From assembly GCA_937995735.1 (NCBI GenBank), contig CALKIZ010000111.1, positions 1 through 33,286 of the forward strand: 33,286 nt of DNA, written 5' to 3'. The position numbers were made by a program, and so were the translations under genes. This document shows, piece by piece, positions 13,992 through 23,785 of this stretch. Position 1 is the first letter of the stretch, and every line of letters begins with the position of its first letter. The DNA is from an uncultured Neomegalonema sp. (lineage in GTDB: Bacteria > Pseudomonadota > Alphaproteobacteria > Rhodobacterales > Rhodobacteraceae). The notes beneath the pieces are model-generated. The model had not been told where the DNA came from and made no database searches. It was given only the letters and a program-made list of their open reading frames with translations.

Positions 13992-16900
13992 TGATAGGTT
14001 CCATGGCCAATTGGTGCAAAAAGACCCTGCTGGCAAGCACTCTAGCGCTTGGCTTGGGCAGTGTAACAACACCAGCTCATGCTTTTTTGGATTCTGAAAA
14101 AGCGTGGAACGATCTTCTTCAATTCGCCGTCCGGCAGATCAATGCACCGGGTGAGTTTGAAATCGAACTCGGCAAAGTGACCAAGCCAAAAGATGGTTTT
14201 GCATTGATCTCATCGCTAAGAATTCGCGATGCTGACGGGATTTGGCTCGATGCCAACGGATTGTTGGTGGATTGGAATCCTACATCATTGCTGCGAGGCA
14301 GATTTGTTTTTGAAACGCTTTCAGCAGATGAAATCAATGTATTACGCGCTCCGATTGGACGCGGTGATCCTCCGGGTGAAGAAGCACAAATCGACTTCGC
14401 ATGGCCTCGGCCTCCAGTAACAATGATCGTTGAAACCATGTTGATAAAGCGCATGATCATTGCTGGCGGCTTACTCCCGCAAGACTTCGAAGCCCGCATC
14501 GAAGGCCGCTTTTCGGATAGAGGCGACATTCAGGAAACAACGCTTGGCGTCAAGCGTCTCGACCGCCCCGGAGATTCGATTGATCTGGGTACGCGCATTG
14601 ACTTTGACGATCTCGATATTTCGTTCTCACTCGAAGCAGCCGAAGCTCCGGGCGGATTGGTTTCAGAAATTGCGGGGCTACCCGAAACTGAAGCGCTTGA
14701 AATTACAGCAGCAGCGTCCGGTAACCCTGACTCGCTTCCCTTCTCAATTTACGCCGATATCGGACAAATCGGCATTGCTGATGGTGAAGGCGTCGCGCAA
14801 TGGAAAGACAGCATCGCTGTCACTTTCAATGGCGAAGTCAGTCCCGGAGATAAAACGGCTGGGCGTTGGCGTAATGCGTTGGGCGATGCGGCTCGATTGA
14901 AGCTCGATGCTGAACAAACGGACTCGGGGGGCTATCTCCTCAATCAGTTTCAAATCGACAGCGAAGCCTTCGGATTTCAAGGTAAAGGCGCTGTTGATAC
15001 CACTGCAAACACGATTGATCTCGCATTCGATTGGTCAGCTAAGAAAATTGATGCACTCAACGCTGTTATTGCGCCAGCTCGGGTCGGTGCGCTTACCGGC
15101 AAAGCAACCGCCATTGGCGCGCTAAATGCACCAAAAGTCGATGTTGATGCCGTTGTCCGTGATCTAACCGCAGGTTTCGGCTCTATAGACGCGATGGATT
15201 TGCGGATTAATTCACAGCCGCAAAGCGATACATCCTCGCAAACACAACGGTTTTCATTTGCGGCCAAGACCGATGGTCTCGCTCTTAAAGACGACGCTTT
15301 GCAACAGGCACTTGGCGAGACGCCTTCATTTTCCGGCAACGGGGCGTTTTTTGGAGCAGAGAACCGTGTTGCACTTGAGACGGTGCAAATTGCAGCAAAG
15401 ACTGTCGATCTCGAAGGCAACGCCGATTATGACTTATCGGATGGATCTCTCAACGCTGAACTGACAGGCGCAGCAACGAACCTAGGCCCATTTATGCGCG
15501 CTGCTGGCCTGCCTGTAGATGGTGCTGCAGACCTCGCTTTGAAAATCAAAAACCTGACCAACGAGAGTGTCGAGCGGCTGTTCTTAAATGCACAACTTTC
15601 GCAGCTTTCATCTGAAGACCGTAACTATGCGGCAATTATCGGCGAGACGGCGGTTTTAGAAGCTCTATTGGTAGAAGCCGATCCCGGCATTGTGAAAGTC
15701 GAACGCGGATTTTTCGAAAGCGCGACGCTCCGCACTGAAGCCAAAGGACAGTTCTCCATTCCTTCAGACTCTGTAGATTTAGAGTTAGATTGGCGGTTGA
15801 AAGATGCCGAACGAATCGCGCCGGTAATCGAGCCAACTACGCTGGGAGGAGCCGAGGGCAAAGCGATCCTTGAAGGCAAATTGTCCGAACCGAAAGTCGA
15901 CATCGAAGCAGTGGTAACGGATATTGACTCTGAAGGTTATGGCGCATCCAGTGCAGAAGTGACCTCCAGCCTGCAAATGCGTAAAGATTTGCGCGCACCA
16001 TTTTCGATGACAACAAAGCTGGAAGGTTTCCGCGCTCCTGATCCTACATTAGCCGCACTTGTTGGCCCAGAAGCTGAAATCAAAGCAACCGGAATATACG
16101 ACACCGCAACGTCACTCCTGACCCTATCAGATTCCGCAGCAGCAATCGCTGCAGGGGATTTCACTCTGAAGGGCGATGTTCACCTCCGCAAACAAACATT
16201 GGACGCGGCCTACACTCTCAAATCGCGCGACCTTGCCGCGCTGGGTGAAGCAGCCGACGTTGAAATGAACGGCATCATTAATGCAGAAGGTACGGCGACC
16301 GGCCCCTTCACCGCACCGTTGGTTTCTACCCGTGCCGACATCCGAAATCTTGATCTTTATGGATACTCAGTCGATGCAATGGACCTCGACCTGACGACAG
16401 AACCTGCGAACGAAGACGGCGATGTACCGTTCCAGATAGATATGACTGCAAGCAACCCGTCATTGGGAGATGCAGATCTTGATGCTTTGATCGGAACCGC
16501 CCCGAAAATTGTCGGCTCGGGCACGTTTAACCCGGTCAAAAAACGTGCGTCCATTGAGTCTTTTTCTGCAGAACTAAGCACGATCAACGCAACAGCAAGT
16601 GGCGATGTTGATGTCCAGAACAGTAACCTTGATCTGAATTTCGATCTCGATGCGAGCGATCTCAGCGGATTGAGTGGTTTAATCGGCACAGAAATGACGG
16701 GCGCTATAAAAGCGGGCGGAAGCGCGAAAGGCTCATTTTTCTCGCCGGAAATTGATATTGATCTAGACGGCAATCAGCTTCGTTATGGCGATTATCGTGT
16801 TGGTGAAATTGCTGGCCGCCTTGATGTCAAACAAGCGCTCATCGGTTATGCCCCATTCGACGTTGATGTAATTGCGCGCGATGTTGATCTTGGTGATCCA

Positions 16901-19900
16901 TCCCTCAATGATTTGATCGGCCCCCGTGCCGAAATTAAAGCAAAAGGTGAGTTCAACCAGCTTGCGAAAGCGCTGCGCTTGGAAAGCGCCCGCTTTGATG
17001 TCGCGGCGGCTAAAGGAACCGCCTCTGGGTCTGTCGATCTCTCGAACGAAAACCTCGATCTCACCTATGATATCGACGTGGACAAGCTGCAGCCTATTGG
17101 TGACGTCGCCGGACTGGACCTCGCGGGTTCAGTCGCCGCAAAGGGTAGCGCAAAGGGCAGTTTCACCGCGCCACAAGTCGATACGACGATCCAAGGTAAA
17201 AACCTGCGCTACGAAAATTACGCGGTTGATGCCGTCAATGGCACGATTGATATCAAGCAATCCCCCACCGGATTTGCGCCATTCAATATTGACGTTGAAG
17301 CAACGGGCGTTGATCTTGGTGATCCATCGTTGAACGCCCTCATCGGACCGCGCGCCGAAGTGACGGCCAAGGGTGCGTTCAATCAATCTGAAAAAGCTCT
17401 GCGCCTTGAGAGTGCTTGGTTTGATATCGCTGCGGGCAATGGAACTGCTTCCGGCTCTGTCAATTTGGCAAAGCAAACGATGGATATGGTCTACGACGTT
17501 GATGTCAGCGAATTGGAACCGATTGGGGATATTGCCGGGGTTAATCTAGCCGGTGCAATTGCTGCAAAGGGTAGTGCAAAAGGCACGTTCACTGCGCCTG
17601 AAATCGATACAACACTGCAAGGTCGTGGTCTTCGCTACGAAAATTACGCGGTTGATGCCGTCAATGGCACAATCGATATAAAGCAATCTCCCACCGGATT
17701 TGCGCCGTTCAACATCGACGTTGAAGCAACGGGCGTTGATCTCGGCGATCCATCGTTGAACGCTCTCATTGGACCCCGCGCCGAAGTAACGGCCAAGGGC
17801 GCGTTCAATCAATCGGAAAAAGCCCTACGCCTTGAGAGTGCTCGTTTTGATATTGCTGCGGGCAATGGAACCGCTTCCGGCTCTGTCAATTTGGCAGAGC
17901 AAACGATGGATATGGTCTACGACGTTGATGTCAGCGAATTGGAACCGATTGGGGATATCGCCGGGGTCAATTTAGCCGGTGCGATTGCCGCAAAGGGAAG
18001 CGCAAAAGGCACGTTCACTGCGCCTGAAGTCGATACAACACTGCAAGGTCGTGGCTTGCGGTATGAGAACTACGCAGTTGATGCCATCAAAGGCACAATT
18101 GATATAATGCAATCTCCCACTGGATTTGCGCCGTTCAACATCGACGTTGAGGCAACGGGCGTTGATCTTGGTGATCCGTCTCTGAATGCCCTCATCGGAC
18201 CCCGCGCTGAAGTGACGGCCAAGGGTGCGTTCAATCAATCAGAAAAAGCTCTGCGTCTCGATAAGGCTCGTTTTGATATTGCTGCGGGCAATGGAACCGC
18301 TTCCGGCTCTGTCAATTTGGCAGAGCAAACGATGGATATGGTCTACGACGTTGATGTCAGCGAATTGGAACCGATTGGGGATATTGCTGGGGTGGATTTA
18401 GCCGGTGCGATTGCCGCAAAGGGCAGTGCAAAAGGCACGTTCACCGCACCTGAAGTCGACACAACACTTCAAGGCCGTGGCCTTCGCTACGAAAATTATG
18501 CGGTCGATGCCATTAATGGCGCGATTGATATAAAGCAATCACCTACTGGATTTGCACCGTTCAATATTGATGTTGAAGCAACAGGCGTTGATCTTGGTGA
18601 TCCATCCCTGAATGCTCTTATAGGCCCCCGAGCAGAAGTCACAGCCAACGGCGCGTTCAATCAATCGGAAAAAGCTCTCCGACTTGAGGGCGCTCGTTTT
18701 GATATCGCTGCGGGCAATGGAACCGCTTCCGGCTCTGTCAATTTAGCAGAGCAAACGATGGATATGGTCTACGATGTTGATGTCAGTGAATTAAAACCGA
18801 TTGGGGATATTGCCGGGGTCAATCTATCCGGTGCGATTGCCGCAAAGGGCAGCGCAAAAGGCACGTTCACTGCGCCTGAAATCGACACAACGCTTCAAGG
18901 CCGAGGCTTACGGTATGAAAATTACGCGGTTGATGCCGTCAATGGCACAATCGATATAAAGCAATCCCCCACCGGATTTGCGCCGTTCAATATTGACGTT
19001 GAAGCAACGGGCTTCGATCTTGGCGATCCTGCACTGACCGATTTGATTGGTGATAAAGCGACAATCAAGTCCTCAGGAGCGTATAACCAAGCCGATCAAA
19101 TTTTGCGAATTGATAGAGCCGGTGTCACCTCTGCCGCCGCGACTGCAAATGCAAACGGGTCAATCAACATAGGCAAGCAAACCCTAGACGTTGATTTCGC
19201 GCTGGACGCGGCAACGCTTTCGCCGCTCAGACCAATCCTTAAAACAGAGATCGCGGGCGCTCTATCCGCAACAGGGTCTATCGGCGGATCATTTGCCGAA
19301 CCTGCCTTGAGAACAAAACTCAACGGCACTGGATTGCGTTATGACAAATATCGAATTGCCGATGTGAATGGTTCTTTTGATGTTACTAAAAAATCAAACG
19401 GCGCATCTCCTTTTGATATTGATGTCACCGCAAGTGGACTGGACTCAGGTGATCCGAACCTAAACAATGCCTTGGGCAGCACCGCTTCAATCGCAGCGAC
19501 AGGCGATTATAATCTGGCATCGCAAGCACTCGGCCTTGATAGTGCGCGGGTTATTACGGATGCCGCTCAAATTGCGGCATCAGGAAAAGTAAACCCAGAC
19601 AAGCAAACACTCGACATCGCTTATGACATCGATGCGAAAGATCTAACGCTCTTCTCTGCAATCGCAGGAAACGGGTTGGGCGGCGCGTTAAAAAGTTCTG
19701 GTCGCGCATCCGGGTCATTTACCGCACCTCAAATCAATGCAAACCTAAACGGCCAAAGCCTGCGTTATGGCCCCTATTCCATCGCACAAATCAACGGACG
19801 GATAGACGTTGCACAAGGCGTAAACGGACCCGCTCCGTTCGACATAGATGTGACCGCCAGTGGTATAGACCTTGGTGATCCAAATCTGACCAACGCTGTC

Positions 19901-22900
19901 GGGTCAACAGCCGCGATTGTTGCCAAAGGTTCATTCGATCAGAGCGCACAAATTTTAACACTGGCAAGCGCGAGCGCGACTACGAATGCTGCACGGGCCA
20001 GCGCCTCGGGAACGGTAAATCTTAAAGCGCAAACGCTTGATGTCAGCTATGATGTGGATGCAGGTAATCTTGGTGCTTTTGCACAAATCGCTGGCGCTGA
20101 TATTGGCGGATCACTTAGCGCAAAAGGACGAGCCGTTGGGCCATTTGTCACCCCAGCAGTCAACACGACTTTATCGGGGCGCGAATTACGATATGGGATC
20201 TATAGCGTAGGTAGCGTCGATGGACAGATCGAAGTTCCTCAATCAAGCGCTGGCCTCGCGCCGTTCAATGTAGACGTCAGAGCGAGTGCCATCAGCACAG
20301 GCGACGCCGCCCTCGACGCGCTGATCGGCGACACCGCGCTTATCCGTGCAAATGGACGGATCGACCAACAAGCACAAATCTTAGAATTAACCGACGCCGT
20401 AGCCTCTACGCGCACAATGACAGCAGGAGCACGTGGACGGGTTGACCTCGGCAATCAACAACTCGATGTAGCGTTCGAGGTTGATGCCGCCGATATCGCG
20501 CCAGCGACTGGCCTTGTTGGAAAATCGGTCGGTGGCAAGCTGCAAGCAACTGGCACTGCAAAAGGGCCTTTCACCGCACCAATTCTAAACTTAGATGCTG
20601 TTGGATCAGGTCTCTTTTACGATAAATACAGTGTCGGGCAGCTTAGTTTAAATCTGACCATGGACAGTACGAACGGCAATGTCACGCCGTTCACACTCGC
20701 CACAAATGCCTTCGCGCCGCGCATCGGCAACCCTCAGATCGAAGCATTGCTGGGCGAGACCGTTACAGTTGATGCGCGCGGAACACTAGATCAAAAAGCA
20801 CTGTTGCTAAGATTGGATGACGCGACAGTAAGAGCCTCCGCCGGAGCCGCTCGCGTCGCCGGACTTGTTGATATTCCTGGCAAGCAACTTGATGTAGGTT
20901 ATTCCGCACATCTGCCAGCTCTCGGTGCGCTTCAACCTCTCGTCGGCCAGACAATTTCAGGAGACTTGCGTGTCGATGGCCGTGCTCTTGGTGGTTTCGA
21001 TGATCTTGATACGAGCGGTATCCTGGTGGGGTCAGGTGTCGTTTTTCAGACTTATGAATTCTCTAGCGTTGTCGCCAGTTACGACCTGAAAAACTTGCTC
21101 ACTGGACCGCGCGGCGGTGTTTCACTGGATGGTCAAACACCATTTGGGCCAGTCACAGCTAATGCAGGCTTTGATCTCAGTGGGGGCTCACTTCGAATTG
21201 ATCGCTTGATGGTCAATGGACTGGGCATCGATCTGGATGGTACATTCGAGACACTACCGGGCGGTCTTTACGCCGGTGACGCGCGTTTAAACGCCACTGA
21301 TCTTAGCGCGCTTGGTCAGTTCGTGGGGCAAGATATCGCGGGAAGTGTGAATGGGACCGTCAGCCTCAATGGTCAAGATCACAGGCAAAATGCGGTCTTT
21401 GATCTGAATGCAAACAATGTCCGCTATGCTCAACTTGCAACGATTGGAACCGTGGCTCTTAAAGGGTCTGTTATTGATGCTTTGAACCGCGACCCATATT
21501 TGAACGCAGAAATGTCAGCGACATCCGCTGTCGTATCAGGCTTTGCGGTCAACCAAATCGCTGTCAATGCAATCGGTAATTTATCCGCCCTCCGAGCAAC
21601 CGTCAACGCTTCCGGCGGCGAGACGGGATCGGATAAACTCCAGACAACAGGGATATTCAACCTCATCAATGTACCGCGAGGAGCACAGATTTATACCCTT
21701 GGCGCAAGTTTCAAAGGCGTTCAAATCGCCTCTGCTTCACAATTCAATATTCAGGAAATTCCTGTCGGCGGTGTCCGAGCGACTGGTTTGAATCTGCGAA
21801 TAGATGACGGAGAAGTCGTCGGGGATGCTGAATATACGCCCAATGGCCTCGTAGCAAAACTACGAGTCCGAAACGTCCCAATGAAACTGACGCAGCTCGC
21901 TGGTATCGATTTAATCCAGAGTGGCCGTCTTTTTGGCGACATGGACATAGATACGCGCGGCGCTCCGCGTGGTTCGTTTATGTTCAATGCTAATGTTGTT
22001 CGTCTAAAAGGCGCACAATTAAATGATCCGTTTGATTTTTCGGCGAGCGGAACACTTGATGGGCAAGCAATGGACATTGTGGCTACGGCCAGCAGTGGCA
22101 TCATCAATCAACCCTTTAAGGCCATCGCGCGTATCCCGTTGAAGCAATTACCGGGCGTTCCGGTTCCCGTCCCTGATCAATTCGCTCCTTTCTCAGCGAG
22201 TATGGACTGGCAAGGTGATGTTGCAGAATTTTGGGCCTTCGTTCCCGCACCGGATCACGTCTTATCTGGCCCAGTCGTAATTAACGGACGCGCCGATGGT
22301 ACGTTGAGCGCACCTCGATTGGAAGGCGGTGCAGTCCTTACGGGTGGCCGCTATCAAAACCTCGAGTTTGGAACACTTCTCGATCAGATCAATATGACTG
22401 GTAACTTTACGCAAGACGGTCGTGTCGTGTTTGACCTCACTGCAACCGATGGCGTGCGAGGCACTGTCGCAGCCAAAGGCTCGTATGTCGTTGCGAATGG
22501 GACGATTGATGCTGGTATCAATCTCAATCAAGCCGCTCTCGTCAGGCGGGATGATGCTACAGCAGTGCTTTCCGGTGAAGCAACCGCGAGAAGCGAAGGA
22601 CAGGATATTGCCGTTCGCGGTGCTTTCCGGACTGACTTTGTTGAACTCCGGCTTATCGGTGGCTTTGGCGGATCAGTGATTGTCGTTGATGCCATTCCCG
22701 TTGGTGAAACAGCACCGCGCTTTAACCCGCCAAGCGAAAGTGGCCCTACACAACGAATCTCGCTTGATGTCTCACTCGATTTTCCACAACAGGTCTTCGT
22801 GCGTGGTCGGGGTTTAGACTCTGAATGGGGCGGGCGTATTCGAGCGACAGGCTTCGCAAGCGATCCTCAAATTAACGGTCTGATTGAACGCCGTCGCGGA

Positions 22901-23446
22901 TGGCTTGATCTCCTCGGTCGCCAATTCGAACTCGCAATTGGAGAAGTTCGGTTTACTGGCCCGCTTGATCCATTCATTCGCGTTCGCTTGCAGCGCGCGT
23001 CAAACGATATAACAGGCTGGCTCGATGTTACGGGTCCAGCGTCGGATATTGAACTCGAGTTCGGCTCTATCCCTGCTCTTCCACCAGATGAAGTTTTACC
23101 ACGTCTCTTGTTTGGTCGCTCAAAACAATCTTTGAGTGCGATTGAAGCTGCGCAACTGGCCGCAGGTGTCGCTACGCTGTTGTCTGGTAAAGCTGGCGCG
23201 CTCGACGCGGTACGCGGTGCGCTCGGCGTTGATGTCTTGCGCGTTGAAGGTGGTGACGGCGACGGGGCCACCATTGCCACCGGAAAATATCTTACTGAAG
23301 ATATATTCGTAGGGGGCAAACAAAACCTCGAAACAGGTGGCACGTCCGCGTTCGTAGAAATCGAAGTCTTCGAAAACTTCGAAATCGAAGGTGAATTTGG
23401 TGAAGACGAAGCCGAAGGCAGTGCGAGCTGGAAACTTGACTATTAA
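13991..23446 (+). CDS. tamB: Giant TamB (AsmA-like/DUF490 superfamily), 3151 residues with 142-residue repeats
   Basis: An inner-membrane-anchored periplasmic protein partnering TamA. An N-terminal anchor or signal (KKTLLASTLALGLGSVTTP) is followed by a long beta-rich region and ends in the TamB C-terminal domain (about 2900-3151), with QVFVRGRGLDSEWGGRI, GEVRFTGPLDPFIRV and LPRLLFGRSKQSLS. E. coli TamB is about 1259 residues; this one is 2.5 times longer. The excess is largely tandem repeats: residues about 790-2352 hold eleven units of exactly 142 codons, each carrying LRY.xY, APF.IDV.A.G.DLGDP.L, LIG, A.G.xNQ and G.F.AP elements; four are nearly identical. The family forms a hydrophobic beta-taco groove carrying phospholipids across the periplasm. 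The ATG at 13991 overlaps the tamA stop (TGATG), so the genes are translationally coupled; ATG 14003 is an alternative. Confidence 0.93.
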   Translation: MIGSMANWCKKTLLASTLALGLGSVTTPAHAFLDSEKAWNDLLQFAVRQINAPGEFEIELGKVTKPKDGFALISSLRIRDADGIWLDANGLLVDWNPTSLLRGRFVFETLSADEINVLRAPIGRGDPPGEEAQIDFAWPRPPVTMIVETMLIKRMIIAGGLLPQDFEARIEGRFSDRGDIQETTLGVKRLDRPGDSIDLGTRIDFDDLDISFSLEAAEAPGGLVSEIAGLPETEALEITAAASGNPDSLPFSIYADIGQIGIADGEGVAQWKDSIAVTFNGEVSPGDKTAGRWRNALGDAARLKLDAEQTDSGGYLLNQFQIDSEAFGFQGKGAVDTTANTIDLAFDWSAKKIDALNAVIAPARVGALTGKATAIGALNAPKVDVDAVVRDLTAGFGSIDAMDLRINSQPQSDTSSQTQRFSFAAKTDGLALKDDALQQALGETPSFSGNGAFFGAENRVALETVQIAAKTVDLEGNADYDLSDGSLNAELTGAATNLGPFMRAAGLPVDGAADLALKIKNLTNESVERLFLNAQLSQLSSEDRNYAAIIGETAVLEALLVEADPGIVKVERGFFESATLRTEAKGQFSIPSDSVDLELDWRLKDAERIAPVIEPTTLGGAEGKAILEGKLSEPKVDIEAVVTDIDSEGYGASSAEVTSSLQMRKDLRAPFSMTTKLEGFRAPDPTLAALVGPEAEIKATGIYDTATSLLTLSDSAAAIAAGDFTLKGDVHLRKQTLDAAYTLKSRDLAALGEAADVEMNGIINAEGTATGPFTAPLVSTRADIRNLDLYGYSVDAMDLDLTTEPANEDGDVPFQIDMTASNPSLGDADLDALIGTAPKIVGSGTFNPVKKRASIESFSAELSTINATASGDVDVQNSNLDLNFDLDASDLSGLSGLIGTEMTGAIKAGGSAKGSFFSPEIDIDLDGNQLRYGDYRVGEIAGRLDVKQALIGYAPFDVDVIARDVDLGDPSLNDLIGPRAEIKAKGEFNQLAKALRLESARFDVAAAKGTASGSVDLSNENLDLTYDIDVDKLQPIGDVAGLDLAGSVAAKGSAKGSFTAPQVDTTIQGKNLRYENYAVDAVNGTIDIKQSPTGFAPFNIDVEATGVDLGDPSLNALIGPRAEVTAKGAFNQSEKALRLESAWFDIAAGNGTASGSVNLAKQTMDMVYDVDVSELEPIGDIAGVNLAGAIAAKGSAKGTFTAPEIDTTLQGRGLRYENYAVDAVNGTIDIKQSPTGFAPFNIDVEATGVDLGDPSLNALIGPRAEVTAKGAFNQSEKALRLESARFDIAAGNGTASGSVNLAEQTMDMVYDVDVSELEPIGDIAGVNLAGAIAAKGSAKGTFTAPEVDTTLQGRGLRYENYAVDAIKGTIDIMQSPTGFAPFNIDVEATGVDLGDPSLNALIGPRAEVTAKGAFNQSEKALRLDKARFDIAAGNGTASGSVNLAEQTMDMVYDVDVSELEPIGDIAGVDLAGAIAAKGSAKGTFTAPEVDTTLQGRGLRYENYAVDAINGAIDIKQSPTGFAPFNIDVEATGVDLGDPSLNALIGPRAEVTANGAFNQSEKALRLEGARFDIAAGNGTASGSVNLAEQTMDMVYDVDVSELKPIGDIAGVNLSGAIAAKGSAKGTFTAPEIDTTLQGRGLRYENYAVDAVNGTIDIKQSPTGFAPFNIDVEATGFDLGDPALTDLIGDKATIKSSGAYNQADQILRIDRAGVTSAAATANANGSINIGKQTLDVDFALDAATLSPLRPILKTEIAGALSATGSIGGSFAEPALRTKLNGTGLRYDKYRIADVNGSFDVTKKSNGASPFDIDVTASGLDSGDPNLNNALGSTASIAATGDYNLASQALGLDSARVITDAAQIAASGKVNPDKQTLDIAYDIDAKDLTLFSAIAGNGLGGALKSSGRASGSFTAPQINANLNGQSLRYGPYSIAQINGRIDVAQGVNGPAPFDIDVTASGIDLGDPNLTNAVGSTAAIVAKGSFDQSAQILTLASASATTNAARASASGTVNLKAQTLDVSYDVDAGNLGAFAQIAGADIGGSLSAKGRAVGPFVTPAVNTTLSGRELRYGIYSVGSVDGQIEVPQSSAGLAPFNVDVRASAISTGDAALDALIGDTALIRANGRIDQQAQILELTDAVASTRTMTAGARGRVDLGNQQLDVAFEVDAADIAPATGLVGKSVGGKLQATGTAKGPFTAPILNLDAVGSGLFYDKYSVGQLSLNLTMDSTNGNVTPFTLATNAFAPRIGNPQIEALLGETVTVDARGTLDQKALLLRLDDATVRASAGAARVAGLVDIPGKQLDVGYSAHLPALGALQPLVGQTISGDLRVDGRALGGFDDLDTSGILVGSGVVFQTYEFSSVVASYDLKNLLTGPRGGVSLDGQTPFGPVTANAGFDLSGGSLRIDRLMVNGLGIDLDGTFETLPGGLYAGDARLNATDLSALGQFVGQDIAGSVNGTVSLNGQDHRQNAVFDLNANNVRYAQLATIGTVALKGSVIDALNRDPYLNAEMSATSAVVSGFAVNQIAVNAIGNLSALRATVNASGGETGSDKLQTTGIFNLINVPRGAQIYTLGASFKGVQIASASQFNIQEIPVGGVRATGLNLRIDDGEVVGDAEYTPNGLVAKLRVRNVPMKLTQLAGIDLIQSGRLFGDMDIDTRGAPRGSFMFNANVVRLKGAQLNDPFDFSASGTLDGQAMDIVATASSGIINQPFKAIARIPLKQLPGVPVPVPDQFAPFSASMDWQGDVAEFWAFVPAPDHVLSGPVVINGRADGTLSAPRLEGGAVLTGGRYQNLEFGTLLDQINMTGNFTQDGRVVFDLTATDGVRGTVAAKGSYVVANGTIDAGINLNQAALVRRDDATAVLSGEATARSEGQDIAVRGAFRTDFVELRLIGGFGGSVIVVDAIPVGETAPRFNPPSESGPTQRISLDVSLDFPQQVFVRGRGLDSEWGGRIRATGFASDPQINGLIERRRGWLDLLGRQFELAIGEVRFTGPLDPFIRVRLQRASNDITGWLDVTGPASDIELEFGSIPALPPDEVLPRLLFGRSKQSLSAIEAAQLAAGVATLLSGKAGALDAVRGALGVDVLRVEGGDGDGATIATGKYLTEDIFVGGKQNLETGGTSAFVEIEVFENFEIEGEFGEDEAEGSASWKLDY
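16358..21043 (+). repeat. Eleven tandem 426-bp units inside tamB
   Basis: A Tyr codon (a Phe at the last boundary) that follows LR or a similar pair recurs with exact 426-base spacing; its middle base falls at 16359, 16785, 17211, 17637, 18063, 18489, 18915, 19341, 19767, 20193, 20619 and 21045. The units at 17210-18913 (four copies) and the first about 100 bases of the next one are nearly identical; outer units are diverged but keep the length to the codon. Upstream of 16358 the pattern continues with a unit of 420 bases, so the register is lost there. Confidence 0.93.
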
Positions 23447-23544
23447 ACGTTGTGCGTAAACTGTGTACTAGGTGGTAAGTCGACAGACTGTTATCTGATA
23501 CTGATCGAACGGTTATAACACATTGAATGCCGCACGCATCTTGA

Positions 23545-23648
23545 CAAAGACCTCTGCATAACTCTTTTGTTCACGTTGCATAACGTGAATAGAACGAGTC
23601 CATATCGGAATCATCAGGGTGCCTGCTCGCATTATGCAGAGGTCTTTG
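23545..23648. repeat. 17-bp inverted repeat enclosing a second palindrome, downstream of tamB
   Basis: CAAAGACCTCTGCATAA (23545-23561) is exactly complementary to TTATGCAGAGGTCTTTG (23632-23648). Between them TTCACGTT (23570-23577) and AACGTGAA (23582-23589) form a perfect eight-base hairpin with loop GCAT. The 104-base block lies in the 339-base gap between the convergent tamB and sdhA genes; small open frames there do not look protein-like. It may be a MITE-like or REP-like element, or a structured 3' RNA. No target duplication is evident. Confidence 0.7.
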
Positions 23649-23700
23649 GCATAAAATACTACCCTCAAGTTAGGTTCCGTCAGACCCTTGCCGAAAGCCC

Positions 23701-23741
23701 TAAACAAAACCGCTGCAGCCCACTCTCCAGTAGGCCGCAGC
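23701..23741 (-). terminator. Terminator of the sdh operon
   Basis: On the minus strand GCTGCGGCC (23741-23733) pairs with GGCTGCAGC (23720-23712) through nine pairs, one a G-U wobble, around a 12-base loop, followed by a GGTTTTGTTT tract. It lies about 45 bases after the sdhA stop and shows that the operon ends without sdhB. Confidence 0.75.
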
Positions 23742-23785
23742 GATCTTAGATAAGAATAGTATAAATAGCGAAGACCCGCGTTGTC

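Noticed and set aside
17129-18238. Series of similar minus-strand ORFs inside tamB
   Set aside because: They recur because the 426-base units recur; they are antisense shadows of the tamB repeats, not genes.
16358-21043. CRISPR-like or non-coding satellite explanation for the periodic DNA
   Set aside because: The 426-base period is an exact multiple of three, the frame is open throughout and changes are mainly silent, so it is a protein repeat.
23513-23707. 64-codon minus-strand ORF between tamB and sdhA
   Set aside because: It has no ribosome site or recognisable protein pattern and runs across the nested inverted repeats, which explain the region better.
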